A stretch of DNA of 10,081 nt from Demequinaceae bacterium UBA4004 (GCA_002384765.1 DGBM01000176.1:2255-12335), one strand, 5' to 3'; numbered from the stretch's first letter, positions 1-6,998 are shown. Notes: a model not told the origin generated them from the sequence alone. Translations and numbers: made by a program.

Positions 1-79
1 CGGGCTTGCGCTCGATGGGCGTCTCGGCATTGCGGGCCTCGACGCGTAGCATCTTTCGACCTTCGGGGGCGAGCGTCAC
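1..79 (-). CDS. lipA: Lipoyl synthase LipA, N-terminal fragment (runs off window edge)
   Basis: Only the first 26 codons are in the window; the gene continues beyond position 1. The translation begins (V/M)[18 protein letters not shown] and continues with TPIERKP, which I recognise as the N-terminus of actinobacterial lipoyl synthases, ahead of the Fe-S cluster cysteines that would lie outside. LipA is a radical-SAM enzyme that inserts two sulfur atoms into octanoyl groups already attached to lipoyl domains. The GTG start at 79-77 overlaps the lipB TGA stop (78-76) in a GTGA arrangement. An AGGAG lies 5 bases upstream at 89-85. Both fix the start and suggest translational coupling to lipB. 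The identification rests on a short N-terminal match plus the lipB neighbour; the catalytic motifs cannot be seen. Confidence 0.88.
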   Translation of the reverse strand, partial: MTLAPEGRKMLRVEARNAETPIERKP

Positions 80-777
80 GCGATCTCCTGGGGTTGCGGG
101 GTTTCGTCGGCTTGGCGGGAGGGGTCCGCGCCGTGTGACTCCCATCGTATGTCGATCAAGGCGCCCTCCAGTGCGGCCAACGTAGCGGGCACCACCTCGG
201 CGAGTTCCACGGTGCGGCCGAGTTCGGCGCTGAGCGATGTGACATCCGCGTCGGCGATGCCGCAGGGCACAATCTTCTGAAAGGCGCTGAGGTCAGGGGT
301 GCAATTCAGGGCGAAGCCGTGCATCGACACGCCCTTGGCGACGCGCACGCCGATCGCGCAGATCTTGCGTTCCCTGCGGGTCTGCGTCGCGGGCAGCCAC
401 ACGCCGGAACGGCCCTCGACCCGAATCGTATTCAGGTCGTAAGCGGCGCACACCTCCATGATGGCTCGCTCGAGCCGGCGCACGTATTCCACCACGTCGA
501 GGGGTTCCCGCAGTCGAACGATGGGGTATCCCACGAGCTGCCCGGGCCCATGCCACGTGATGCGCCCACCCCGGTCCACGTCGATGACCTCGCTGCCATC
601 GACCGGACGGTCCCAAGGCGCAGTCCGCTTTCCGGCGGTATAGACGCTGGAGTGCTCCACCAGGATCGTGGTGTCGGGCCGGTGGCCCGCCACCACCTCA
701 CCATGGATCTCTCGCTGCAGCGCCCACATTTCGCGGTAATCGCGGTGCGCGCCGTTCAGCAGGTTGATGATCTGCAT
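76..777 (-). CDS. lipB: Octanoyltransferase LipB (lipoyl(octanoyl) transferase)
   Basis: LipB transfers octanoate from octanoyl-ACP to the lipoyl-domain lysine of E2 subunits and GcvH, in the cytoplasm; it is the first step of endogenous lipoate assembly. The 233-residue product carries the family signature [12 protein letters not shown] (69-80) with LVGYP following. Lys138 (in [11 protein letters not shown]) and Cys172 (in [12 protein letters not shown]) are 34 residues apart, the same spacing as the catalytic Lys/Cys pairs of E. coli (135/169) and M. tuberculosis (142/176) LipB, so the active site looks intact. Residues after about 212 are a Pro/Gln/Glu-rich tail that is probably not part of the fold. 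The ATG at 777 lacks a clear Shine-Dalgarno, but a TAGCCT hexamer sits 6 bases upstream, which fits a leaderless mRNA. It overlaps lipA downstream and is divergent from the transporter gene at 830. The targets of this enzyme, the two E2 lipoyl domains, are encoded about 5 kb away on the same strand. Confidence 0.96.
   Translation of the reverse strand: MQIINLLNGAHRDYREMWALQREIHGEVVAGHRPDTTILVEHSSVYTAGKRTAPWDRPVDGSEVIDVDRGGRITWHGPGQLVGYPIVRLREPLDVVEYVRRLERAIMEVCAAYDLNTIRVEGRSGVWLPATQTRRERKICAIGVRVAKGVSMHGFALNCTPDLSAFQKIVPCGIADADVTSLSAELGRTVELAEVVPATLAALEGALIDIRWESHGADPSRQADETPQPQEIA
85..89 (-). promoter_or_regulatory. Shine-Dalgarno of lipA, inside the lipB 3' end
   Basis: AGGAG on the minus strand, 5 bases before the GTG at 79. 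It lies within the last codons of lipB and decides the GTG start of lipA. Confidence 0.7.
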
Positions 778-793
778 GCGCCAAGGCTAACCC
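764..793 (+). promoter_or_regulatory. Weak candidate promoter for the MMPL transporter gene
   Basis: TTGATG at 764-769 and TAACCC at 788-793 are 18 bases apart, a partial match to a -35/-10 pair. Transcription would start near 800, leaving about 30 bases before the ATG at 830. It lies over the lipB start and its -10. The match is poor and the call is tentative. Confidence 0.2.
784..789 (-). promoter_or_regulatory. Candidate -10 element for leaderless lipB(-lipA) transcript
   Basis: TAGCCT on the minus strand (789 to 784) matches the actinobacterial -10 pattern TANNNT. Exactly 6 bases separate it from the lipB ATG at 777, so transcription would start at or beside the A of the ATG. No -35 box is evident, which is common for such promoters. 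The lack of a Shine-Dalgarno for lipB supports this reading. It has not been shown experimentally. Confidence 0.5.
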
Positions 794-829
794 GGGAATG
801 CGCCGGCGTCGGGTGCGTTGGGCAGTCTC

Positions 830-3004
830 ATGAAGAGTCGCGCCTGGTGGAGACCCGTTCTTGTCCTTGTCATGATCGTCGTGTGGATGGGCATTGGGGG
901 CGCGGGAGGGCAGACCTTCGGCGTGCTCAGCTCCGTTCAGGAGAACGAGAACTCGGCGTTCCTGCCGTCGTCGGCCGAGTCGACAAAGGCTGCTGAGGCT
1001 CACGCGCAGTTCGTCCCCTCCGATGCGGTGCCCGGACTGTTCGTCATCGACGGAGCCGGCCCGGACCAGATGGCTGCCGTCCAGTCGTTTGTCGATGCGG
1101 CCGTGGCGGCTCCTCTTGAAGGCGACGAGCAAGGACGCACCGTGGGCGACATCCTTGCGAGCGACCCTCACGTGGTGCCCTCGCAAGACGGCCAGGCGAC
1201 TCTCGTCGTCTTTGACGTGACGGCTTCGCTGGTTGGCCAGGCTTCGGGCGAGGCCACGCTAGGAGAGCTCTTCGCCCAGAGCGTGCGCACCACGTGGGCT
1301 CGACAGGACATCAATGCCGATGGCTACCTGACCGGTGCCGTCGGACTCGTGGCCGACCTGGTGGAGGCGTTCTCGGGTGTCGATGGCATCTTGCTGTTGG
1401 TAGCGCTGCTCGTGGTGCTGGTCATCCTGCTGATCGTCTACCGCAGCCCCGTGCTCCCCTTCTTGGTGCTCGTCACGTCGATGATCGCCTTGTCTGGCGC
1501 CATCGTGCTCGTGTATGCGATGGCCAAGGCCGACGTCATCACGCTCAACGGCCAATCTCAAGGCATCATGTTCATCCTGGTGGTGGGCGCGACCACTGAC
1601 TACGCGCTGCTGCTGGTGGCGCGCTACCGCGAGGAGCTGCTCCATCGCCGCAGCCCCTACGACGCCATGCGCGAGGCGTGGCGTCGCTCGATATCCGCGA
1701 TCGCCGCATCGGCCGGCACCGTCATCGCCGGACTCTTGGTGCTGCTGCTATCCGACCTGAAGTCGAACGCCTCGCTCGGCCCGGCAGGCGCCATCGGCAT
1801 CGCGGCGGCGTTCCTCACCGCGCTGACCCTGCTGCCCGCGTTGCTGCTGATCGGCGGCAAGCACGCCAGAGGTGTGTTCTGGCCCGCTCGCCCGCGATAC
1901 CTGGGCGACGATGACGACGACGCGACCACGATCGAGGCGGTCGAGGCGCGTTCCGGTGTGTGGGGCCGCGTCTCGCGCGCCGTCGACGCGCGCCCTCGGC
2001 GGGTATGGATCGGCGCGGGCGCCCTGCTGGTGGTCATGGCCGCGGGCCTGACCCAGCTCGAGGCCAACGGCATCGGGGACCGCGATGTGTTCCTCACCAA
2101 GACCGAATCCGTCGAGGGCTTCACGGTGCTCGAGGATCACTTCGCCGCGGGGGCCACGGCGCCCGTGAGGCTCATCGTGAACCAACAGGACGCCGACGCC
2201 GTGTTGGCGGCCGTGAAGGGCGTTGCGGGGGTCGAGGATGCCTACCTGCTCACGCCAGCCGTGGCCCAGGGCGCCCCGGGCGGCACCGTCCCGGGTGACC
2301 CCATCGTGGTCGACGGGCGGGTCGAGATCAATGCCGTAACTCAGGCATCCTCTACGGCGCGGGCCGCGCAAGACGTGGTGGCTCAGATTCGCGCTACGGT
2401 CCACCCGCAGTCGGAAGGTGCGCTCGTCGGCGGGTCCGCGGCGGAGTCCTTGGACACTCGACTGACGACCGACCGCGACATCAAGATCATCGTCCCGGTG
2501 ATTCTTGTGGTCATCTTTGTGGTGTTGGCATTGTTGCTGCGCGCCCTGGTCGCCCCCGCGATCATCGTGCTGGCAAACATTCTTTCCTTCGGCGCCGCGC
2601 TCGGGGTGTCCGCCCTGGTCTTTGATGACATCTTCGGTTTCCCAGGCATGGACCCTGGCACGCCACTGCTCGGTTTCGTGTTCCTCGTGGCATGGGGCGT
2701 CGACTATTCGATCTTCCTGATGTCGCGCGCGCGAGAGGAGTCGCTGGTGCACGGCACCAGTCAGGGCGTGCGGCGTGCCCTCGCTGTGACCGGTGGAGTG
2801 ATTACCTCCGCGGGAATCGTGCTCGCGGCGACGTTCGCGGCGCTCGGGGTGCTTCCGTTGATCTTCTTGGCGCAGATCGCGTTCATCGTCGGCTCTGGGG
2901 TCTTGATCGACACGTTCGTGGTGCGCTCACTGCTGGTACCGGGCCTCATCTCAGACATCGGCAGGGCCTCGTGGTGGCCGTGGGCGGGATCCTTCCACGA
3001 CTGA
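830..3004 (+). CDS. MMPL-family (RND superfamily) membrane transporter
   Basis: A 724-residue polytopic inner-membrane protein with the two-fold repeat of MMPL/RND permeases. TM1 lies at about 7-25, followed by an extracytoplasmic domain (about 28-180), a five-helix cluster (about 186-343), a cytoplasmic loop with the acidic run DDDDD (360-364), TM7 (about 392-408), a second extracytoplasmic domain (about 410-550) and a final five-helix cluster (about 552-710). Each half has the Asp-Tyr pair of the MMPL proton relay: TTDYALL (Asp257/Tyr258) and GVDYSIF (Asp625/Tyr626). By position these match Asp256/Tyr257 and Asp645/Tyr646 of mycobacterial MmpL3. A proton-driven exporter of lipid-like or other hydrophobic substrates is therefore likely, but the substrate cannot be read from sequence. 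I prefer the ATG at 830 over an in-frame TTG at 818, although neither has a clear Shine-Dalgarno. It is divergent from lipB and lies 69 bases before a co-directional kinase-like gene, so the two may share a transcript. Confidence 0.93.
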   Translation: MKSRAWWRPVLVLVMIVVWMGIGGAGGQTFGVLSSVQENENSAFLPSSAESTKAAEAHAQFVPSDAVPGLFVIDGAGPDQMAAVQSFVDAAVAAPLEGDEQGRTVGDILASDPHVVPSQDGQATLVVFDVTASLVGQASGEATLGELFAQSVRTTWARQDINADGYLTGAVGLVADLVEAFSGVDGILLLVALLVVLVILLIVYRSPVLPFLVLVTSMIALSGAIVLVYAMAKADVITLNGQSQGIMFILVVGATTDYALLLVARYREELLHRRSPYDAMREAWRRSISAIAASAGTVIAGLLVLLLSDLKSNASLGPAGAIGIAAAFLTALTLLPALLLIGGKHARGVFWPARPRYLGDDDDDATTIEAVEARSGVWGRVSRAVDARPRRVWIGAGALLVVMAAGLTQLEANGIGDRDVFLTKTESVEGFTVLEDHFAAGATAPVRLIVNQQDADAVLAAVKGVAGVEDAYLLTPAVAQGAPGGTVPGDPIVVDGRVEINAVTQASSTARAAQDVVAQIRATVHPQSEGALVGGSAAESLDTRLTTDRDIKIIVPVILVVIFVVLALLLRALVAPAIIVLANILSFGAALGVSALVFDDIFGFPGMDPGTPLLGFVFLVAWGVDYSIFLMSRAREESLVHGTSQGVRRALAVTGGVITSAGIVLAATFAALGVLPLIFLAQIAFIVGSGVLIDTFVVRSLLVPGLISDIGRASWWPWAGSFHD

Positions 3005-3073
3005 GCCGCGCCCGGGCACATTTCGGCCTGTGGATATCGCCTACAGGGGTCGCCAAGGCGGCACCGTAGAGGC

Positions 3074-4276
3074 ATGAGTTCTCAGGAGACGCCCGCAACA
3101 GCCGCGGGTGAGCGAGTGGTCGGATACGGCCACGAAGCGTTTGAGGCGGTGCGCGCGAGGGTTGCCAAGGTCGCGAGCGTCGCGCACCCCGCTCTTGACG
3201 TGCCGTCCCGCGTCACGATGTTGCCGGGGGAGGCCGTCGCCGTGGCGGAGCCGGGCCAGGATGCTCCGACGTTGCAGGTCGTGCTCGATACCCGCGGTTC
3301 GCTGAGCGCAGGGGAGTGCGTCTGGGTGGGCATGGCGGTCGCCGAGGCGCTGTCCGCTTTGCATCGTGCGGGCCTGGCCCACGGCGCGATCACCGCCGAT
3401 GCTGTCCGAATTCCTTCAGGCGGGGTGCTGCTGGGAAACCTCACCCACGGTCCTGCAGAGACGACGGCGCCCGATGACATCGCGGCGCTGGGCCGGCTGC
3501 TGGCGTCATGTGTGAGCGGTCCGGAGGCTGAGCGGGTACACGCGTGGACCGAACCCATGACGCACGCCGATCCAGGCTCTCGCCCCACTGCCGCCATGGT
3601 CGCCCGGGCACTGGGATCGTGTGCGCCGCCCGAGCCATTGCAACACGCCCCCCGCGGTATCGCTTCCTCGATGCGGGCATCGGTGGTGCCGCCCGGGAAG
3701 GTGCGCAGGCTGCCGCAAGCGCGCTGGTGGAGATGGCGCCAGGTCGCCCGCAGATGGTTCCTCAAGGCCGCGATAGGGGCGGCCGGTGTCCTGGTGGTGG
3801 CGCTCGGCGGGTGGGTGGCGGCGTCGGCGCTAGCCGGAGGTTCCGACTCGACGACGCGCGTTCTCGCTGCGGTGCCGGCGGAGCAGGATCCGGCCCGGGC
3901 GGCTGAAGAAGCCACGTTGGCGCGGTTTGACGCTCTTCGGGGCGAGGACGCGCCGCCATGGGTGCGGTGGACTGCTGATGGCTCTCCGGCCCGCACGGAG
4001 GCGGAGGCGGCCGCCGAGGCCCTAAAGGAAGGGCGAATGGTGGTTGACGGGCTGACGGCAACGATTGATCAGGTCACCGTGGTATCGGCTCAGTCCCTGG
4101 CTCCTGACGCCGCGCTGGTGCGAGTGTCGTATTCCCTGAGCGACCACGCCGTGACCTGGGACGGCGAGACAACGCGGTTTGAGGGCTACTCCCAGACGGT
4201 AGACCTTCACTTGGTGAGGGGAACGGCTGGTTGGCTGGTGAGCTCCGCGGGTGAGGTGGCGGAGCCCGGCGCCTAG
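3074..4276 (+). CDS. Membrane-anchored protein with degenerate protein-kinase-like domain (probable pseudokinase)
   Basis: The 400-residue product looks like a reduced PknB-type receptor kinase. Residues about 86-125 (AEALSALHRAGLAHG and following) align by eye with helix E and the catalytic loop. There the HRDxKxxN motif has become HGAITADA (103-110): the catalytic Asp is Ala105 and the Lys is Thr107. DDIAALGRLL (134-143) resembles helix F, and ADPGSRPTAAMVARAL (165-180) resembles the DPxxRPs end of kinase domains. I see no glycine-rich loop, no beta-3 lysine and no DFG, so the N-lobe is truncated and phosphotransfer is unlikely. A basic, Trp-rich juxtamembrane stretch (217-229) precedes one TM helix (about 231-253), then an outside domain of about 145 residues that may be NTF2-like (weak impression). 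It follows the MMPL gene by 69 bases on the same strand and could be its regulatory partner. Both the kinase-like reading and the partnership are inference. The ATG at 3074 has only a weak purine-rich stretch upstream. Confidence 0.7.
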   Translation: MSSQETPATAAGERVVGYGHEAFEAVRARVAKVASVAHPALDVPSRVTMLPGEAVAVAEPGQDAPTLQVVLDTRGSLSAGECVWVGMAVAEALSALHRAGLAHGAITADAVRIPSGGVLLGNLTHGPAETTAPDDIAALGRLLASCVSGPEAERVHAWTEPMTHADPGSRPTAAMVARALGSCAPPEPLQHAPRGIASSMRASVVPPGKVRRLPQARWWRWRQVARRWFLKAAIGAAGVLVVALGGWVAASALAGGSDSTTRVLAAVPAEQDPARAAEEATLARFDALRGEDAPPWVRWTADGSPARTEAEAAAEALKEGRMVVDGLTATIDQVTVVSAQSLAPDAALVRVSYSLSDHAVTWDGETTRFEGYSQTVDLHLVRGTAGWLVSSAGEVAEPGA

Positions 4277-4283
4277 GGCTCAC

Positions 4284-4305
4284 CGCGCACGGGTCCGTTA
4301 GCGCG
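4284..4305. terminator. Hairpin between convergent genes, possible bidirectional terminator
   Basis: CGCGCACG (4284-4291) pairs with CGT (4296-4298) plus GCGCG (4301-4305) around a GGTC loop. This gives an 8-bp stem with a 2-base bulge. It sits between the kinase-like gene stop (4276) and the end of the SDR gene, whose TAA is inside the hairpin. There is no U-tract on either side, so termination is only suggested by position. Confidence 0.3.
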
Positions 4306-5191
4306 CGTTGTCCGCCACGTAGCGAGCAGCGTCCGCCAACGTCGGGTGTGACCAGGTGAAGCCAAGGCCAGTCAGGACTCCGGGCACACCGGCCTGCGAA
4401 GCCAAGAGGTCGTCTGCGGCCTCCCCGATGACGGTGCGTAGCACCCAGCCTGGTACAGGGAAACCGCGCCGCTTTCCGAAGGCCCTTGCAAGGGCGGCAA
4501 TGATCTCCGCCATCGTCGCGGGGTGCGGCGCCACCACATTCACCGGGCCGTGGTGGGGCTGTTCCATGAGGAACCGCAGCGCACGCACCTGATCTTCGAG
4601 TGTGACCCACGATTGAAGCGCGTCGCGGCTTCCCAGTGATCGCAGCAGATTGAACTCGATGAGCGGGAGGAGCCTTTGAGCGAAGCCGCCATGCCCCGCC
4701 AGCACGAGCCCGGTGCGCAGGTACGCGACCGTCGCGCCGGCGTCGACCGCGGGCTGCGCGGAGGACTCCCATGCTTGCGCTACATCGGCGAGAAAGCCCT
4801 CGCCGGGGCCCACGTGCTCCGTCAGTTCGCGGTGGCCTTGGTCGCCGTAGAACCCCATGGACGAGCCTTGAAGCAGCACCACGGACGGATTCGCCGCGGC
4901 GATGGCGTTGGCAATGGTGGCGGTCGAGTCGGTGCGCGACTGTGTGACCACCTGCTTGTAGCTTCCCGACAGGCGCTTGCTGCCGATCGAGGCTCCGGAA
5001 AGATTGACCACCACGTCGGCCGACGCGACGACATCGTGTTCGATCCTGTGATCGGCAGGATCCCACGACGATTCGTTGCCGGACCGTGCCTCGCGCCTCA
5101 CGAGCGCGATCACCGTGTGGCCGTCCGTGCGCAACGACTCTGTCAGGGCTGATCCGATCAGCCCTGACGCGCCCGATATGACGACTCGCAC
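4298..5191 (-). CDS. TIGR01777-family SDR epimerase-like protein (YfcH / SDR39U1 type; Rv2216-like)
   Basis: The 297-residue protein has an N-terminal Rossmann fold with GASGLIG (7-13), NLSGASI (63-69), a YKQVVTQSRTDST segment (78-90) that corresponds to the family's K..I..SR..T region, and SSMGFYGDQG (110-119) with the family tyrosine. The C-terminal part (about 215-293) has the HPTLADA pattern of the family's extra domain. It probably binds NADP(H); the substrate and reaction are unknown across the family. The W-T motif usually found before the conserved Lys appears as KRLSGS, so the Trp is missing. The GTG start at 5191 lies 3 bases past the E2 stop, with no Shine-Dalgarno of its own, which suggests translational coupling to the E2 gene. 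As I recall it, the M. tuberculosis homologue Rv2216 sits in the same place between dlaT and lipB, so a link to dehydrogenase or lipoate metabolism is plausible but unproven. Confidence 0.88.
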   Translation of the reverse strand: MRVVISGASGLIGSALTESLRTDGHTVIALVRREARSGNESSWDPADHRIEHDVVASADVVVNLSGASIGSKRLSGSYKQVVTQSRTDSTATIANAIAAANPSVVLLQGSSMGFYGDQGHRELTEHVGPGEGFLADVAQAWESSAQPAVDAGATVAYLRTGLVLAGHGGFAQRLLPLIEFNLLRSLGSRDALQSWVTLEDQVRALRFLMEQPHHGPVNVVAPHPATMAEIIAALARAFGKRRGFPVPGWVLRTVIGEAADDLLASQAGVPGVLTGLGFTWSHPTLADAARYVADNAR

Positions 5192-5194
5192 GTG

Positions 5195-6985
5195 CTAGAG
5201 GTCGAGCGACGATTCGAAGTCGCCGCCCTCGATGAGGCCCTTCACGGTCTGCAGGAAGCGCGCGGCGTCCGCGCCGTCCACAATCCGGTGGTCGTAACTG
5301 AGTGGGAGATAGCACATGGGCTTGACTGAGAGCACGTCTTCACCATTGACGCCCTTGCTCACCACCACGCGCTTCTCGATGATCGTGGTGGCGAGGATCC
5401 CGACTTGCGGTGAGGGCACGATGGGCGTGTCCAGAAGCGTGCCGCCCGAGCCCGTATTGGTCACGGAGAAGGTGCCGCCGCTGATCTCGTCGGCTTTGAG
5501 GCCGCCCGACCGGGCGCGGCTGGCCAGGTCTGCGATTTGCTGGGCGTGCAGGGCAATCGACTTGTCGTCCGCGTTGCGCAGAGTGGGCAACATGAGGCCC
5601 TTCTCCGTGTCCACGGCAAGAGACAGGTTGACCTCTCCGTGATAGACGATCGAGTCACCATCCACGGACGCGTTGAGGTTCGGGTGCACCACCAAAGCGT
5701 CGGCGACCGCCTTGGTGAAGAAGGGCAGGAACGTCAGTTTCGCGCCGTGCTTGGCCTCGAATGCAGACTTGCTCTTGGCTCGCAGGGCCCAGATGGCCGA
5801 GCAATCGACCTCCACCACGGTGGTGAGCTGCGCCATACCGTGCAACGACTCGAGCATTTTCTCCGCCGTGATCTTACGGATGCGCGTCATCTTGACGGTG
5901 GTGCCGCGCAATGAGGACTTGTCGTTGCCCGCAGCAGCCGGAGCGGAAGCGGCCGGCGCCGTGTGCTCCGCAGGAGCCGGGGGCTCGGGTGCGGGAGGGG
6001 TCGCCGCAAGAACGTCTTCCTTGCGGATGCGACCTCCCACGCCGGTGCCTTCGAGGTGGGCAAGATCCACGCCACGCTCGGCTGCGAGCTTGCGTACAAT
6101 CGGCGTGACGTAGCCGGACGTGCCGCCAGCGGTAGCGCCGGAATCGCCTACGGGCGCCTGCTGCGGGGTGGGCGCCTGCGCGGGCGCGGCGGTCGGAGCA
6201 GCTGCGGGCGCGGCAGGCGCAGGCTCAGCCGCGGGAGCGGGCTCCGGTGCTGCAGGGGTGGCGGGCGCTGCCTCAGCAGGGGCTCCCGAACCGACCCTCG
6301 CCAAGACGGTGCCGACCTCGACGGTCTCGTCTTCACCCACCAGAATCTCCAGCACGGTGCCAGCTACGGCCGAGGGGATCTCGGTGTCAACCTTGTCGGT
6401 CGAGACCTCAAGGATCGGCTCGTCGACGGCGACTTGGTCGCCGACAGCCTTGAGCCAGCGCGTCACGGTGCCCTCGGTCACGGACTCACCAAGCGCGGGC
6501 AGCGTGATGTCGGTCGCGTCGCCCGACGGCGTGGGCGCGCTTTCCGCCGGCGCGCTCGGCGCCTCCGCGCTGGGCGCGGGAGTGGCCGACGATGCTGCTC
6601 CAGCAGGTGCCGACGGTGCGGCGGGCGGTGCAGCAGGAGGCGTGGGTGGTGTTGCGGGCGGAGCGGGCGCGGCGGCCGGTTCGGGAGCGGCGGGCGATTC
6701 GGGAGCGGCGGGCGATTCGGGAGCGGCGGGCGCGGAACTGCGTTCAGCGGCATCTCCAAGGCGCGCCAGCACGGCGCCGACCTCGACGGTCTCGTCTTCG
6801 TCCACGAGGATCTCGAGCAGGGTGCCTGCCACAGGGGAGGGAATCTCGGTATCGACCTTGTCCGTGGACACCTCGAGAAGAGGCTCGTCCACCGCGACCG
6901 TGTCGCCCACTGACTTCAGCCAGCGGGTGACGGTGCCTTCGGTGACGGACTCTCCGAGCGCGGGGAGGGTGACGTCGGTGCTCAT
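5195..6985 (-). CDS. sucB: Dihydrolipoamide acyltransferase (E2) of a 2-oxoacid dehydrogenase complex, two lipoyl domains, SucB/DlaT type
   Basis: E2 forms the core of a 2-oxoacid dehydrogenase complex and passes the acyl group from its swinging lipoyl arms to CoA. The 596-residue product contains lipoyl domain 1 (about 3-78, lipoyl-Lys43 in EVSTDKVDTE), an Ala/Pro linker (about 80-155), lipoyl domain 2 (about 158-233, Lys198), a second Ala/Pro linker, an E1/E3-binding domain (about 291-327, VTPIVRKLAAERGVD with GTGVGGRIRKEDV), a third short linker and the catalytic domain (about 362-596). The catalytic motif DHRIVDG gives His566 and Asp570, both present. Actinobacterial proteins of this type are usually labelled SucB, but M. 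tuberculosis DlaT and corynebacterial AceF serve the pyruvate complex. Acetyl transfer is therefore as likely as succinyl transfer, and no E1 gene is in view to decide. The ATG at 6985 has a strong AAGGAG 8 bases upstream. It follows lpdA by 18 bases and precedes the SDR gene by 3, so the three form an operon. Confidence 0.95.
   Translation of the reverse strand: MSTDVTLPALGESVTEGTVTRWLKSVGDTVAVDEPLLEVSTDKVDTEIPSPVAGTLLEILVDEDETVEVGAVLARLGDAAERSSAPAAPESPAAPESPAAPEPAAAPAPPATPPTPPAAPPAAPSAPAGAASSATPAPSAEAPSAPAESAPTPSGDATDITLPALGESVTEGTVTRWLKAVGDQVAVDEPILEVSTDKVDTEIPSAVAGTVLEILVGEDETVEVGTVLARVGSGAPAEAAPATPAAPEPAPAAEPAPAAPAAAPTAAPAQAPTPQQAPVGDSGATAGGTSGYVTPIVRKLAAERGVDLAHLEGTGVGGRIRKEDVLAATPPAPEPPAPAEHTAPAASAPAAAGNDKSSLRGTTVKMTRIRKITAEKMLESLHGMAQLTTVVEVDCSAIWALRAKSKSAFEAKHGAKLTFLPFFTKAVADALVVHPNLNASVDGDSIVYHGEVNLSLAVDTEKGLMLPTLRNADDKSIALHAQQIADLASRARSGGLKADEISGGTFSVTNTGSGGTLLDTPIVPSPQVGILATTIIEKRVVVSKGVNGEDVLSVKPMCYLPLSYDHRIVDGADAARFLQTVKGLIEGGDFESSLDL
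6680..6733 (-). repeat. Three tandem 18-bp repeats in the first E2 linker
   Basis: The plus-strand unit TTCGGGAGCGGCGGGCGA occurs at 6680-6697, 6698-6715 and 6716-6733; the third copy differs only in its last base (c for a). On the coding strand each unit adds six residues of the Ala/Pro/Glu/Ser linker between lipoyl domains (PESPAA register). The copies are in frame and nearly identical, as expected for recent slippage in a flexible linker. Confidence 0.93.
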
Positions 6986-6991
6986 TGCGGG

Positions 6992-6998
6992 TCTCCTT
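6992..6998 (-). promoter_or_regulatory. Strong Shine-Dalgarno of the E2 gene
   Basis: AAGGAGA on the minus strand, ending 6 bases before the ATG at 6985. It occupies the 18-base gap after the lpdA stop and supports independent strong initiation of E2 on a shared mRNA. Confidence 0.8.

Noticed and set aside
818..829. TTG start four codons upstream for the transporter
   Set aside because: The ATG at 830 begins just before the basic/aromatic segment of TM1, as expected; the TTG has no ribosome site either, so the more common codon is preferred.
1748..2752. Open frame of 334 codons antisense to the transporter gene
   Set aside because: His/Asp/Arg/Gly-rich sequence without any family motif; the plus-strand frame has clear MMPL motifs and membrane helices.
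778..4297. Transfer of the transporter/pseudokinase block as a mobile element
   Set aside because: No transposase, integrase, flanking direct repeat or tRNA is visible, and base composition is like the neighbours; the different gene order may simply be lineage rearrangement.
4074..5315. Long open frame (413 codons) on the minus strand over the SDR gene
   Set aside because: It runs on the same strand but in another frame than the SDR gene, gives an Arg/Gly/Pro-rich sequence with no domain, and is the usual shadow of a high-GC gene.
6680..6733. Tandem repeat as a possible CRISPR or regulatory array
   Set aside because: The units are contiguous without spacers, in frame, and inside the E2 linker coding sequence.
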